Below, one piece after another: positions 35,562-44,191 of a DNA stretch of 64,000 nucleotides. The translations under genes and the position numbers were made by a program. Numbering within the stretch: the first letter of the stretch is position 1; the number at the start of each line of letters is the position of its first letter. The notes under the pieces are model-generated. The model made no database searches. It saw only the letters and a program-made list of their open reading frames with translations, and was not told the origin of the DNA. The DNA is from Sphaerisporangium album. Lineage in GTDB: Bacteria; Actinomycetota; Actinomycetes; Streptosporangiales; Streptosporangiaceae. The stretch covers positions 1 through 64,000 of the forward strand of contig NZ_QOIL01000018.1 of NCBI RefSeq assembly GCF_003323745.1, in the 5' to 3' direction.

Positions 35562-37265
35562 GTGCGGACGAAGCACTATCACTGGGTCGCGCTGAGCAAC
35601 ACCACGCTGGGGATGCTGCTCGCCACCGTCAACTCGTCGATCGTGATCATCTCGCTGCCGGCCATCTTCCGTGGCATCCACCTGGACCCGCTCGAACCCG
35701 GCAACGTCAGCTACCTGCTGTGGATCCTGATGGGGTACATGCTCGTCTCGGCCGTCCTGGTGGTGACGCTCGGCCGCCTCGGCGACATGTTCGGCCGCGT
35801 GCGCATGTACAACGCCGGGTTCGCCGTCTTCACCCTCGGCACCCTCGCGCTGGCCCTGGACCCGTTCCAGGCCGACGCCGGCGCGATGTGGCTGATCGGC
35901 TGGCGGGTCTTCCAGGGCATCGGCGGCGCGCTGCTCATGGCCAACTCCGCCGCCATCCTCACCGACGCCTTCCCCGCCGAGCGGCGCGGCATGGCGATCG
36001 GCGTCAACCAGGTCGCCGCGATCGCGGGCAGCTTCTTCGGCCTGGTCGCGGGCGGGCTGCTCAGCGAGATCAACTGGCGGCTGGTGTTCTTCGCCTCCGC
36101 GCCCATCGGCGTCGCCGGGACGATCTGGGCCTACAAGTCCCTGCGCGAGACCGTCCGCAGGACCTCCGGCGCACGCGTCGACTGGCTGGGCAACGCGACC
36201 TTCGCCGTCGGCCTGACGGCGCTGCTGGCCGGGGTCACCTACGGCATCCAGCCCTACGGCGGCCATCCCATGGGATGGACCAACCCGTGGGTGCTCGCCG
36301 GGGTCGTCGGCGGCGCGGCCGTGCTGGGCCTGTTCTGCGTGATCGAGACCCGGGTCGCCCAGCCGATGTTCCACCTGGAGCTGTTCCGCGTCCGCGCCTT
36401 CGTGGCCGGCAACTCCGCCGGGCTGCTCACCGCCATCGCGCGCGGCGGCATGCAGTTCATGCTGATCATCTGGCTGCAGGGCATCTGGCTGCCGCTGCAC
36501 GGCTACCGCTTCGAGGAGACCCCGCTGTGGGCGGGCATCTACCTGCTGCCGCTGACCGTCGGCTTCCTGGTGGCCGGCCCGCTTTCGGGGCACCTGTCGG
36601 ACCGGCACGGGGCGCGGGCGCTGTCCTCCGGCGGGCTGGTGCTGTCCGCGCTGGCCTTCACCGGGCTGCTGCTGATCCCCACCGACTTCCCGTACTGGCT
36701 GTTCGCCGTGCTCATCTTCCTGAACGGCGTGGGCTCGGGCCTGTTCGCCGCGCCCAACTCCACCGCGATCATGAACTCCGTCCCGGCGGGGCAGCGCGGC
36801 GTGGCCTCCGGCATGGGGGCGACGTTCACCAACGCCGGCATGGTGCTGTCGATCGGCGTCTTCTTCTCGCTGATGATCGCGGGCCTGGCGGACACCCTGC
36901 CGCGCACGCTGACCGCGGGCCTCACCGAGCACGGCGTCCCGTCCGCCATCGCCGCCCAGATCGGGAACCTGCCCCCGGTCGGCACGCTGTTCGCGGCCTT
37001 CCTCGGCTACAACCCGGTCGAGAGCCTGCTCGCCCCCACCGGCACGCTCGCCTCGCTCACCCCGGCCGACGCCGGGACGCTCACCGGCGGGTCCTACTTC
37101 CCGAACCTCATCTCCGGCCCGTTCCACCACGGCCTGGTCATCGTGTTCACGCTCGCGATCGCCATCTCGCTGCTCGCCGCCCTCGCCTCGCTGCTGCGCG
37201 GAGGCCGGTACGTGCACGAGGATGAGCCCACGCCCCGGAAGGTGGTCGCCGTGGGCGAGTCGTGA
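35562..37265 (+). CDS. DHA2-family MFS exporter (14 TM), MarR-linked
   Basis: The product has about 567 residues. Of two in-frame GTG codons, 35562 has AAAGGG at correct spacing; 35556 does not. 'LSNTTLGMLLATVNSSIVII' and 'LPAIFRGI' begin TM1; 'LGRLGDMFGRVRMYNAGF' is motif A and 'RVFQGIGGALLMANSAAILT' motif C-like. It differs clearly from the 33-kb pump. Large extracytoplasmic loop near residues 480-520. It is followed by a MarR gene 21 bases away, so the pair probably forms a self-limiting export unit for a toxic or signalling compound. Confidence 0.93.
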   Translation: MRTKHYHWVALSNTTLGMLLATVNSSIVIISLPAIFRGIHLDPLEPGNVSYLLWILMGYMLVSAVLVVTLGRLGDMFGRVRMYNAGFAVFTLGTLALALDPFQADAGAMWLIGWRVFQGIGGALLMANSAAILTDAFPAERRGMAIGVNQVAAIAGSFFGLVAGGLLSEINWRLVFFASAPIGVAGTIWAYKSLRETVRRTSGARVDWLGNATFAVGLTALLAGVTYGIQPYGGHPMGWTNPWVLAGVVGGAAVLGLFCVIETRVAQPMFHLELFRVRAFVAGNSAGLLTAIARGGMQFMLIIWLQGIWLPLHGYRFEETPLWAGIYLLPLTVGFLVAGPLSGHLSDRHGARALSSGGLVLSALAFTGLLLIPTDFPYWLFAVLIFLNGVGSGLFAAPNSTAIMNSVPAGQRGVASGMGATFTNAGMVLSIGVFFSLMIAGLADTLPRTLTAGLTEHGVPSAIAAQIGNLPPVGTLFAAFLGYNPVESLLAPTGTLASLTPADAGTLTGGSYFPNLISGPFHHGLVIVFTLAIAISLLAALASLLRGGRYVHEDEPTPRKVVAVGES

Positions 37266-37286
37266 CCGCGCGCAGTGGAAGGCCTC

Positions 37287-37730
37287 ATGATCGAACAATC
37301 CCCCGGCGTCACCCTCGCCGACGCCGAACTCGCCGACCGCCTGCGCAAGGCCCTGGCACGCCTGTCCCGGCGGGCCCGCCAGCAGGTGCCGCAGGCGCTC
37401 ACGGTGAGCCAGGTCTCCACGCTGTCGGCCGTGGAAGCCCTGGGCCCGGTCCGCCTGGTCGACCTGGCCGCCCACGAGGGCGTCAGCGCCCCCACGCAGA
37501 GCAGGCTGGTCGGCAGCCTGGAGACCCTGAACCTGCTGACCCGCGCGCCCGACCGCGCCGACCGCCGCGCGTCCCTCCTCACGCTCACCGAGGAGGGACG
37601 CGCCCGTCTGGCCCAGCTCCGCGACGACCGCTCGGCGTTCTTCACCGCCCGGGTCGCCGCCCTGCCGCCGGCCCAGCGGGCCGCGCTCGCCGCCGCCCTG
37701 CCCGCGCTGGAGTCGCTCGCCGCGCCCTGA
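37287..37730 (+). CDS. MarR-family regulator
   Basis: The product has 147 residues from ATG 37287, with GGAAGG upstream; an in-frame GTG lies 12 bases earlier. The winged helix has 'LTVSQVSTLSAVEALGPVRL', 'VDLAAHEGVSAPTQSRLVGS' and the wing 'DRADRRASLLTLTEEGRARL'. It is co-transcribed with the DHA2 pump and is the obvious ligand of the GTTAGTT palindrome at 35522. Confidence 0.93.
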   Translation: MIEQSPGVTLADAELADRLRKALARLSRRARQQVPQALTVSQVSTLSAVEALGPVRLVDLAAHEGVSAPTQSRLVGSLETLNLLTRAPDRADRRASLLTLTEEGRARLAQLRDDRSAFFTARVAALPPAQRAALAAALPALESLAAP

Positions 37731-37780
37731 TCACATAGGTGATTTTCTTCATGATTCCCCGCAGGTAGTAGCGTCGGATC

Positions 37781-38713
37781 ATGCGACTAGGCGTCCTCGA
37801 CATCGGCTCGAACACGGTGCATCTTCTGGTGGTGGACGCCCACAGGGGCGCGCAGCCGCTGCCGGCGTACTCGCACAAGGCCGAGATGCGCCTGGCCGAG
37901 CACCTCCACGACGGCGACACGCTGTCCACGCAGGGGGAACGCGAGCTGCGCCGGTTCATCGAGGAGTCGCTGCGCATCGCCGAGGACAAGGGCGTGGAGG
38001 ACATCATGGCCTTCGCCACCTCGGCCGTGCGCGAGGCGTCCAACGGCGAGGACGTGCTGGGCCGCCTGCGCGACGCCACCGGCGTCGACCTGCAGGTCCT
38101 CTCGGGGCAGGACGAGGCCAGGCTGACGTTCCTGGCGGTGCGGCGCTGGTTCGGCTGGTCCTCCGGCAGGCTGCTGGTGGTGGACATCGGCGGCGGGTCC
38201 CTGGAGATCGCCTCCGGCGTCGAGGAGGCGCCGGACGTCGCCGTCTCGCTGCCGCTCGGCGCCGGGCGGATGACGCGCCGCTGGTTCACCGGCGACCCGC
38301 CGCCCGCCGTGGAGGTGCGGGACCTGCGCCGGCAGGTGCGCGCGCAGATCGGCAGGGTGGTCGGCGACGTCGTGAAGTACGGGCGCGCCGACCACGCGGT
38401 GGCGACGTCCAAGACGTTCAAGCAGCTCGCCCGCATCGCCGGCGCCGCGCCCTCCGCCGAGGGCCCCTACGTCCGGCGGACGCTGAGCCACAAGAACCTG
38501 TCCAACTGGACCGAGCGGCTCACCTCCATGACCAACGCCCAGCGCGCCGGGCTCCCCGGCGTCTCCTCCGGCCGCGCGCCGCAACTCCTGGCCGGCGCCA
38601 TCGTCGCCGACGCCACCATGGACCTGTTCGAGCTGGGTGAGCTGGAGATCTGCCCGTGGGCGCTGCGCGAGGGAGTCATCCTGCGCCGCCTGGACGGCAT
38701 GCCCGGCACGTGA
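37781..38713 (+). CDS. Ppx/GppA-family exopolyphosphatase or pppGpp phosphohydrolase
   Basis: This is a 310-residue ASKHA-fold phosphatase. '[17 protein letters not shown]' is the first phosphate motif, '[16 protein letters not shown]' the conserved loop, '[12 protein letters not shown]' has the catalytic Glu region and '[16 protein letters not shown]' the second phosphate motif. It is the short, single-domain actinobacterial form. It acts in the cytosol on polyphosphate ends or pppGpp. No clear ribosome site precedes the ATG, so it may be leaderless. Confidence 0.93.
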   Translation: MRLGVLDIGSNTVHLLVVDAHRGAQPLPAYSHKAEMRLAEHLHDGDTLSTQGERELRRFIEESLRIAEDKGVEDIMAFATSAVREASNGEDVLGRLRDATGVDLQVLSGQDEARLTFLAVRRWFGWSSGRLLVVDIGGGSLEIASGVEEAPDVAVSLPLGAGRMTRRWFTGDPPPAVEVRDLRRQVRAQIGRVVGDVVKYGRADHAVATSKTFKQLARIAGAAPSAEGPYVRRTLSHKNLSNWTERLTSMTNAQRAGLPGVSSGRAPQLLAGAIVADATMDLFELGELEICPWALREGVILRRLDGMPGT

Positions 38714-38858
38714 GCGGTCGGCGTCTCTTGCGTAACGCAACCCCCGCGAACGGCGCGGCGGCCCCGCGGAATCAGTACGTTCACCTGCGTGGGGCGAAGT
38801 GTGAGCGTGCCCGTCGCGGGCACGAGTCCCACGCCACAACACAAGAGGAGGATGGGCG

Positions 38859-39146
38859 ATGATGGAGATCATCGGCGCGGCCTGGACAGTTCTGGCCGTC
38901 CTGATGCTCGCGGGACTCGCCCTGATACTCATCGCCGTGGTGACGCTGATCCTCCTGGCGCTGATGGCCTCGGCCACCAGCCCCGAGCCCGACCTCACGT
39001 CCGTCCCGCGTCCAGAGCCTTCCGGGAAGCTCCCGGCGGCCTCTCCGGCCCCCCGGCCGGTCCAGGAGCGCAGGGACGGCCGCGTGATGATGGGCCAGGC
39101 CAGGGGCGTCGTCATCCGGAGGGAGGGCCACCCGGGAGTCCCGTGA
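38859..39146 (+). CDS. Small single-pass membrane protein, function unknown
   Basis: The protein has 95 residues. One long hydrophobic helix lies at about 7-35 ('WTVLAVLMLAGLALILIAVV'), then a Pro/Ser-rich cytosolic tail with 'RRDGRVMMGQARGVVIRREG'. GAGGAGG lies 10 bases upstream; an ATG three bases later is equally possible. I recognise no family. It is convergent with the helicase gene and 146 bases after the Ppx gene. Confidence 0.65.
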   Translation: MMEIIGAAWTVLAVLMLAGLALILIAVVTLILLALMASATSPEPDLTSVPRPEPSGKLPAASPAPRPVQERRDGRVMMGQARGVVIRREGHPGVP

Positions 39147-39171
39147 GGCGGGTCGTACGCCCGCGCCGCGG

Positions 39172-40482
39172 TCAGCGAAGCGGCGCCGCCTCGACACGGT
39201 GCCCGGCGAGATGGGCCAGGACGGCCTGGTTGGCCTCCCACCCGTCGGGGAACTTCACCGGGACGTTCAGGCGGACCGGCTCGGCCGAAGGATGCGCGTC
39301 GAGCAGTTCGGGGATCCCGGCGCGGGCGACGACCACGCACGCGTGCCGATGCCGTGAGGTCAGCACGCACAGCCGCCCGGACTCCAGGTGGAAGGCCGTC
39401 GCGTCCCTGCGCCCCGACAGCGGGTGCAGGACGATCGTGACGTCGTACTCGCGGCCCTGCAGCCGGTTGGCCGTGTCGACGGTGACCCCCGGCGGCGGCC
39501 CGGCGGCCAAGATCGCGGCCACCTGGTCGCGGTGCGCCGCCCCGATCGCGATGCGCTCGGCCGTCACCGGGCGCTCGCCACGCTCGGAGATCGCCACCGG
39601 CGCGCGCTGCACGAGCCTCGTGGCCAGCAGGGCGGCGGCCTGGACGGCCTCGGCGTCGGTGCGCAGGGTGTGCCGGCTCGGCAGCTCGTACAGCGCCCAG
39701 CCGCCGGACGCGGCCTCTTCCAGTGCGCGGTCGTAGGCGGTGCGCATGCCGCCCGCCCGGAACACCAGGCGCCGCTCGCCCGGCTCGGTGCCCGCACGAA
39801 AGCCCGTGAACGGGTAGAACGCCTCGGAGACGACCGGCGCGGCCGAGGCGGGCAACCTCCAGGACACCGGCAGCCGGTGCACGGGCAGGTCGGGGTTGTG
39901 GCGCAGCAGCACGGCCACGGCGCTCTGCAGCGGATCCCACGACAGGCCCGCCCAGCGGTCGCCGTCCACGACCGAGAACGGGTCGAGCTGCCCCGGGTCG
40001 CCCACGAACAGCGCCCGCTCGAACATGCCCGCGACGCGCAGCAGCTTGTCCGAGCGCATCTGGTACGCCTCGTCCACGATCGCCCACGGCCAGGTGCGGT
40101 CGCCCGCCCACGCCCACTTGTCGGCGGTGGCCACCACCACGGCGGGGTCGCCCAGCTCGGGCAGCTTGGTGCCTACGGCGGCCTTGCCCATCACCCGGGC
40201 CGGCACGACGTAGTCGGACGCCGACAACCGGCCGACCGGCAGGCCGGGGTGCTCCTCGGCGAGGCGGACGATCAGGTCGTCCACCTGCTCGTTGGTCTGC
40301 GCGACGATCATCAGCGGCTCGCCGGACTCCGCCAGGTGCCCGGCCGCGCGCACCACCAGCGTCGACTTGCCCGCGCCCGGCGGCGAGTCGACGACGACGC
40401 CCCGGTGCCGCGGCAGATCGTCCAGCACGGCGTCGACGACCGCCGCCGCCTCCGCCGCGGGGGACGGCATCGCGCCGATCAC
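39172..40482 (-). CDS. Upf1-like SF1 helicase/ATPase of a four-gene module
   Basis: The product has 436 residues from GTG 40482 with GGGAGGAG before it. SF1 motifs: I 'VVDSPPGAGKSTLVVRAAGH', Ia 'IVAQTNEQVDDL', II 'WAIVDEAYQM', III 'ALFVGDPGQLDPF', IV-like 'LPVSWRLPASAAP', V 'VTVDTANRLQGREYDVTIVL' and VI 'LCVLTSRHRHACVVV'. The protein is compact, without the accessory 1B/2B insertions of UvrD. It most resembles the Upf1/Sen1/Dna2 branch, which moves 5'-3' on RNA or DNA. It is last in an operon with an unknown protein, a Cas4/RecB-like nuclease and a winged-helix protein. Confidence 0.87.
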   Translation of the reverse strand: MIGAMPSPAAEAAAVVDAVLDDLPRHRGVVVDSPPGAGKSTLVVRAAGHLAESGEPLMIVAQTNEQVDDLIVRLAEEHPGLPVGRLSASDYVVPARVMGKAAVGTKLPELGDPAVVVATADKWAWAGDRTWPWAIVDEAYQMRSDKLLRVAGMFERALFVGDPGQLDPFSVVDGDRWAGLSWDPLQSAVAVLLRHNPDLPVHRLPVSWRLPASAAPVVSEAFYPFTGFRAGTEPGERRLVFRAGGMRTAYDRALEEAASGGWALYELPSRHTLRTDAEAVQAAALLATRLVQRAPVAISERGERPVTAERIAIGAAHRDQVAAILAAGPPPGVTVDTANRLQGREYDVTIVLHPLSGRRDATAFHLESGRLCVLTSRHRHACVVVARAGIPELLDAHPSAEPVRLNVPVKFPDGWEANQAVLAHLAGHRVEAAPLR

Positions 40483-40540
40483 GGCCGCTCCTCCCGGCCG
40501 CCGCGCGGGGCCGCCGCTCTCCTCACGCCGGAGGGCGCGC

Positions 40541-42010
40541 TCATGACCACTCCTCCTGATCGTCCTCGGTGCTCGGGACGTACTCCGGCGGGGGGCCGCC
40601 GTGCGTCCAGGGAGTCTCCTCGGGGGCGGGCAGGCTCGCGGGCGGCTGGTACTCGTCGCTGAGCGCGGCGTAGCAGACCTGGTCGCCGACCTCGGGGACC
40701 GCGCCGGGCGTCGCGACCTTGCCGCGCCCCATGCCCTTGACGATCTTCAGGGTCACCAGCTCGCCGTCGACCTCCACGACCTCGGCCTGCTGGCCGCGCC
40801 GGTCCGGGGTGCCCAGCTTCGTCCCGGTGGCCAGCCGCACCGGATCGCCCGTCCGCACGGTGAGCAGCGGCCGCAGCTTGCGCCCCCTGCCCTCGCCCTC
40901 GGCGTTGGCGGGGTCGGACGCGACGACCGTGCCGGTGAACGCCTCGCCGGTCAGCCGGTAGGCCGCCATCACCAGCGGGTCGTCGTAGGCGCGCTGCGCG
41001 TCGTAGGACGCCTGCGCGCGCTCCATGCGGGCCAGCCGGGACGCCGCCGCGACCGCGCCGTCGTGCTTGGGCTGGGGCGGCCCGCCCTCGGCGAGCTGCT
41101 CGGCGAAGGCGGTGAACGACCCGCGGTCGGTCTCCCACCGCGCCGAGGCGCCCCTGCCCTCGGGCAGCCCGCGCAGCAGGTCCACCGCTCGCCACATCAG
41201 CCGCCAGGTCGGATCGAGCTGCGTGCGCACCGCCTCGGCGACCCGCGCGGCCGCCCGCTCGCCCGGCGCCTCCTCGTACGCCCGGATCGCCGGCGCCAGC
41301 ACCTCGGCGTCGAAGCCGGGGTCGGTGGCCGGGCCCGCGGGCGGCCACACCAGCGGATCCTCCGCCTCCCTCGCCGCGTCCGCCCCGGTCGTGCCCGGCG
41401 GCGGGTCGATCCAGCCGATCAGCGACGCGAGGTTGGCGTCCTCCAGCGCGCTCTGGCCCGTGGCCCAGTGCAGCGACAGCGCCTCGGTGGCCGCCAGCAG
41501 CAGCGCCGAGCCGGGGTGGCGCGCCCGCTGGGCGAAGAACGTGAGCCACCGGCCGAGGATCGGCACCGACGGGTGGACGGCGTGCGGGCCCTCCGCGCGG
41601 CGGAACCGCGTCGAGCGGCCGAGCAGCAGCGTGAACGCCAGCGCGGAGCGGCCCGGGACCAGCAGTTGCGGCGCGTCGGCGCACCGCTCGTACGGCTCGG
41701 CGCCGCGCCGCTCGACCGTCTCGGTCTCCTTCAGGAAGCCCTCGACGTACGGCAGGACGATCTCGGCCAGCTCGGCGGCGAACGCGAACCGCAGGTCGCG
41801 GTCGCGTGGCTGGGGCACCACCAGCAGGTGGGGATGGCCGGGGTCGGTGCCCACCATCGCGGCCAGCGGCGCGGCGGCCTCGCCCGCGAGCCGCAGCGGG
41901 ATGAACACCATGGGCCGCTCGGACAGGTGGCAGTGGCGCACGGTGGCGAGCCGCTGGGCCGTCCCGGTTCGCACGGCCCGCAGGCGGGCGAGGGCGGCGA
42001 GCGTGCTCAT
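40541..42010 (-). CDS. Protein of unknown function between helicase and nuclease genes
   Basis: The protein has 489 residues, start fixed by GGAGGCACG before ATG 42010. No domain I can name. The N-terminal two thirds are helical with 'ERPMVFIPLRLAGEAAAPLA', 'LLVVPQPRDRDLRFAFAAEL' and 'PGRSALAFTLLLGRSTRF'. The C-terminal ~130 residues look like a small beta-barrel ('VRLATGTKLGTPDRRGQQAE', 'VVEVDGELVTLKIVKGMGRG'), comparable to KOW/OB-type barrels or the 1B barrel that Upf1-like helicases normally carry. Since the adjacent helicase is compact, this protein could supply its barrel and strand-binding surface. That idea is inference. Confidence 0.75.
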   Translation of the reverse strand: MSTLAALARLRAVRTGTAQRLATVRHCHLSERPMVFIPLRLAGEAAAPLAAMVGTDPGHPHLLVVPQPRDRDLRFAFAAELAEIVLPYVEGFLKETETVERRGAEPYERCADAPQLLVPGRSALAFTLLLGRSTRFRRAEGPHAVHPSVPILGRWLTFFAQRARHPGSALLLAATEALSLHWATGQSALEDANLASLIGWIDPPPGTTGADAAREAEDPLVWPPAGPATDPGFDAEVLAPAIRAYEEAPGERAAARVAEAVRTQLDPTWRLMWRAVDLLRGLPEGRGASARWETDRGSFTAFAEQLAEGGPPQPKHDGAVAAASRLARMERAQASYDAQRAYDDPLVMAAYRLTGEAFTGTVVASDPANAEGEGRGRKLRPLLTVRTGDPVRLATGTKLGTPDRRGQQAEVVEVDGELVTLKIVKGMGRGKVATPGAVPEVGDQVCYAALSDEYQPPASLPAPEETPWTHGGPPPEYVPSTEDDQEEWS

Positions 42011-42086
42011 CGTGCCTCCGCGATCGGGCGACGGCGTCCACGCGGGCGCGGGCGCCGGTGCGGTTGTGCCCGGCGGCGGGTGGGGC

Positions 42087-43196
42087 TCATCCCGCCTCCG
42101 CGTAGATGCGGTCGGCCAGGCGCAGCAGCCGGGCGATCTCCTCCTGGCCCTCGCCGGGGGTCAGGGAGCCGTCGGCCAGCCCCAGCGCCTCCGACACCGT
42201 CGCCACCCCGCCGAGCGCGTCGCGGACCTGACGTCCCAGCAGCTCGGTCGACCCCCCGGCCGCGGCCTCGTCCCGGCAGAAGAAGCACAGGTCGCACGTC
42301 GACAGGCACTCGGGCGCGTACCGGGCCCCGACCGTGCGCACCGCCTCACGCAGCTCGGGCACCGGGCGCGTCGGCACGCCGTCGGCGTCCGGCGCCAGGT
42401 CGAAGGTCAGCTCCTCGGGCAGCCCGTCCACGATCGCGCCGACCCTGGCCATGCGCGAGAGCTGCCTGCGCAGCACAGCCAGCTCCCTGCGCACGTCCAG
42501 CAGCGTCCCCGCCGGGCGGTTCGCGAAGTTCTCCGGGCACACGAGCACGACCTCGTGCGACACCCGGGCCGGGTCGTGGCCGAGCTCCGCCAGCATGGTG
42601 CGCAGCGCCAGCACGTACACCGCCGCCTGGCGCGCCGCCGCCGCCACCTTGTCCGGCTCGGCCTGGCCGTCCACGATCGCGAACGACTTGATCTCCACGA
42701 TGTGGAACCGGCCCGCGAGCCGGAAGGCCACGACGTCCGGCTCCAGGTACGAGGTGTGCCCCGCGATCTCCAGCCGCAGCAGCGGGTGGTCGTACAGGGT
42801 GCCCGCCTCGTCGTCGTCGCGGGCGGCCCGGTCGATCAGCTTGAGCGTGTGGGCGTGGCGCAGGTGCGCCGACGGGTTGCCGCCGATGTCGCCGAGGTCG
42901 GTGTAGGCGGCGAGCGGGATCGGCAGGCCCAGCAGCTCGCGCAGCAGCCGCAGCAACTCGGCGCAGCCCGAGTCCTTCACCAGCGCCTCGAACGCGTTGC
43001 CGCGGGTGATCGCGAACGGCGACTGCCCGAACGGCGCCGGGAACCCCAGATGGGTCGCGGTCGCGTCCTTGTCCACCCCCGCGGCGTCCATCACCGCGCG
43101 CCGCGCGCACCCGGGGTTGGCCGCCAGCGCGGCGATCGCCCGCGCGTCGTGCGGCCGCGCGGGCACGGCGCCGCGCAACCGGTCGAACCGCTCCAC
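42087..43196 (-). CDS. RecB/Cas4-like PD-(D/E)XK nuclease with probable Fe-S cluster
   Basis: The product is about 369 residues from GTG 43196 (AGAGAGG upstream); an ATG at 43229 is an alternative. The nuclease core is 'SYLEPDVVAFRLAGRFHIVE' continuing 'IKSF', giving the Asp...Glu-x-Lys triad, with an upstream His in 'LRHAHTLKLI'. One Cys near the N-terminus ('ANPGCARRAV') and 'CLSTCDLCFFC' near residue 290 match the split four-Cys 4Fe-4S arrangement of AddB, Cas4 and Dna2. 'VYVLALRTML' and 'VSHEVVLVCPEN' resemble RecB-family motif III. With an Upf1/Dna2-like helicase next door it may form a two-chain Dna2- or AdnAB-like machine. Confidence 0.8.
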   Translation of the reverse strand: MERFDRLRGAVPARPHDARAIAALAANPGCARRAVMDAAGVDKDATATHLGFPAPFGQSPFAITRGNAFEALVKDSGCAELLRLLRELLGLPIPLAAYTDLGDIGGNPSAHLRHAHTLKLIDRAARDDDEAGTLYDHPLLRLEIAGHTSYLEPDVVAFRLAGRFHIVEIKSFAIVDGQAEPDKVAAAARQAAVYVLALRTMLAELGHDPARVSHEVVLVCPENFANRPAGTLLDVRRELAVLRRQLSRMARVGAIVDGLPEELTFDLAPDADGVPTRPVPELREAVRTVGARYAPECLSTCDLCFFCRDEAAAGGSTELLGRQVRDALGGVATVSEALGLADGSLTPGEGQEEIARLLRLADRIYAEAG

Positions 43197-43265
43197 CTCA
43201 CACCTCTCTCTGCCACGCGACATGAACACCGGACCGCACGGCCGCCCCGGGCGCGGCGCGGGCTC

Positions 43266-44108
43266 TCACGACGCCTCCTCGCGGGCGAGGCTCAGGATCG
43301 TGCCGCCGAACAGCCGTTCGGCGTCCCCCAGGCGGGCGCGGGCGCGGTCGGCGATCCGCGCGCGGGCGTCCGCGTCCGCGCCGGCGTGGACCTCCAGCTC
43401 GGCGCGGGCCGCCTTGACCACCATGGCCGGACGGGGCGGGGCGTCGGGCGCGACGGGAACGCCGGGGACGTTGTACGCGAGCCGCGACAGCAGTCTCTCC
43501 GCGCCGGACGGCGTCGGCTCGCCCGCCTCCTCCAGCCGCAGGATGTGCTCGGCCACGCGGATCGCCGTGGTGAGGAAGTCGACGCGGGGGCTCAGCGGGC
43601 CGATCGCCCGGCGCTCCAGTGGCCACGTGCTGACCGTGAGCAGGCCGCGCGAGGCCGACAGGCGGTCGGTGAGCGCGGCGCACAGGTAGTACGGCCGCGC
43701 GAACGGCGAGGACCTGAAGGAACGCTCCTCGTCCCTGCGAAGGCTGGCGAGCTGCGTGCCCCGCAACGAGCCCGCCCGCAGCGCGCCGTGCACGGCGACG
43801 ATCATCTTCGCCGACGCGGGCACGCCAAGGATCGTCAGCGCCTGGTGCACCTGCTCGCGCACGGGCACCAGCGCGCCCGGCTCCCGCGCCGCCCCGGCCC
43901 GCGGCGCCTCGTCCGGCTCGCTCGCCGAGGGGGTCTCGCGGGCGGGCGGCTCCTGGTCGGCCAGCGCCTGGTCCCACGCGCGCTCCACGCCGCGCAGCTC
44001 GGCCCGCAGCGACCTCGCCAGCGCGCCGTCCCGGGCGCGCACGGCCCGGCGGACCTCCGCGCGGAGCGCGTTGATGCGCTCCTCCAGAGCGTCCAGCCTT
44101 TCACTCAC
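43266..44108 (-). CDS. Coiled-coil/winged-helix protein, first gene of the helicase-nuclease module
   Basis: The product is about 280 residues from GTG 44108; ATG codons at 44153 and 44147 are possible. Residues 1-50 form a coiled coil ('RLDALEERINALRAEVRRAV'), then an acidic, Pro-rich linker. The centre resembles a winged helix ('QVHQALTILGVPASAKMIVA', 'SLRGTQLASLRRDEERSF'), followed by helices with 'ALTDRLSASRGLLTVSTWPL'. It may be a DNA-binding subunit or the module's regulator. Same strand, short gaps (69, 76 and 58 bases) and order imply one transcript of four genes. Confidence 0.7.
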   Translation of the reverse strand: MSERLDALEERINALRAEVRRAVRARDGALARSLRAELRGVERAWDQALADQEPPARETPSASEPDEAPRAGAAREPGALVPVREQVHQALTILGVPASAKMIVAVHGALRAGSLRGTQLASLRRDEERSFRSSPFARPYYLCAALTDRLSASRGLLTVSTWPLERRAIGPLSPRVDFLTTAIRVAEHILRLEEAGEPTPSGAERLLSRLAYNVPGVPVAPDAPPRPAMVVKAARAELEVHAGADADARARIADRARARLGDAERLFGGTILSLAREEAS

Positions 44109-44191
44109 GCCCGGAGCGTACCAACAGTTCCCTTGAGTTCCAGACATTTCCAATATTCACAGCGCGTCGCCGTTCCGCGGGCGCGGCGCTC

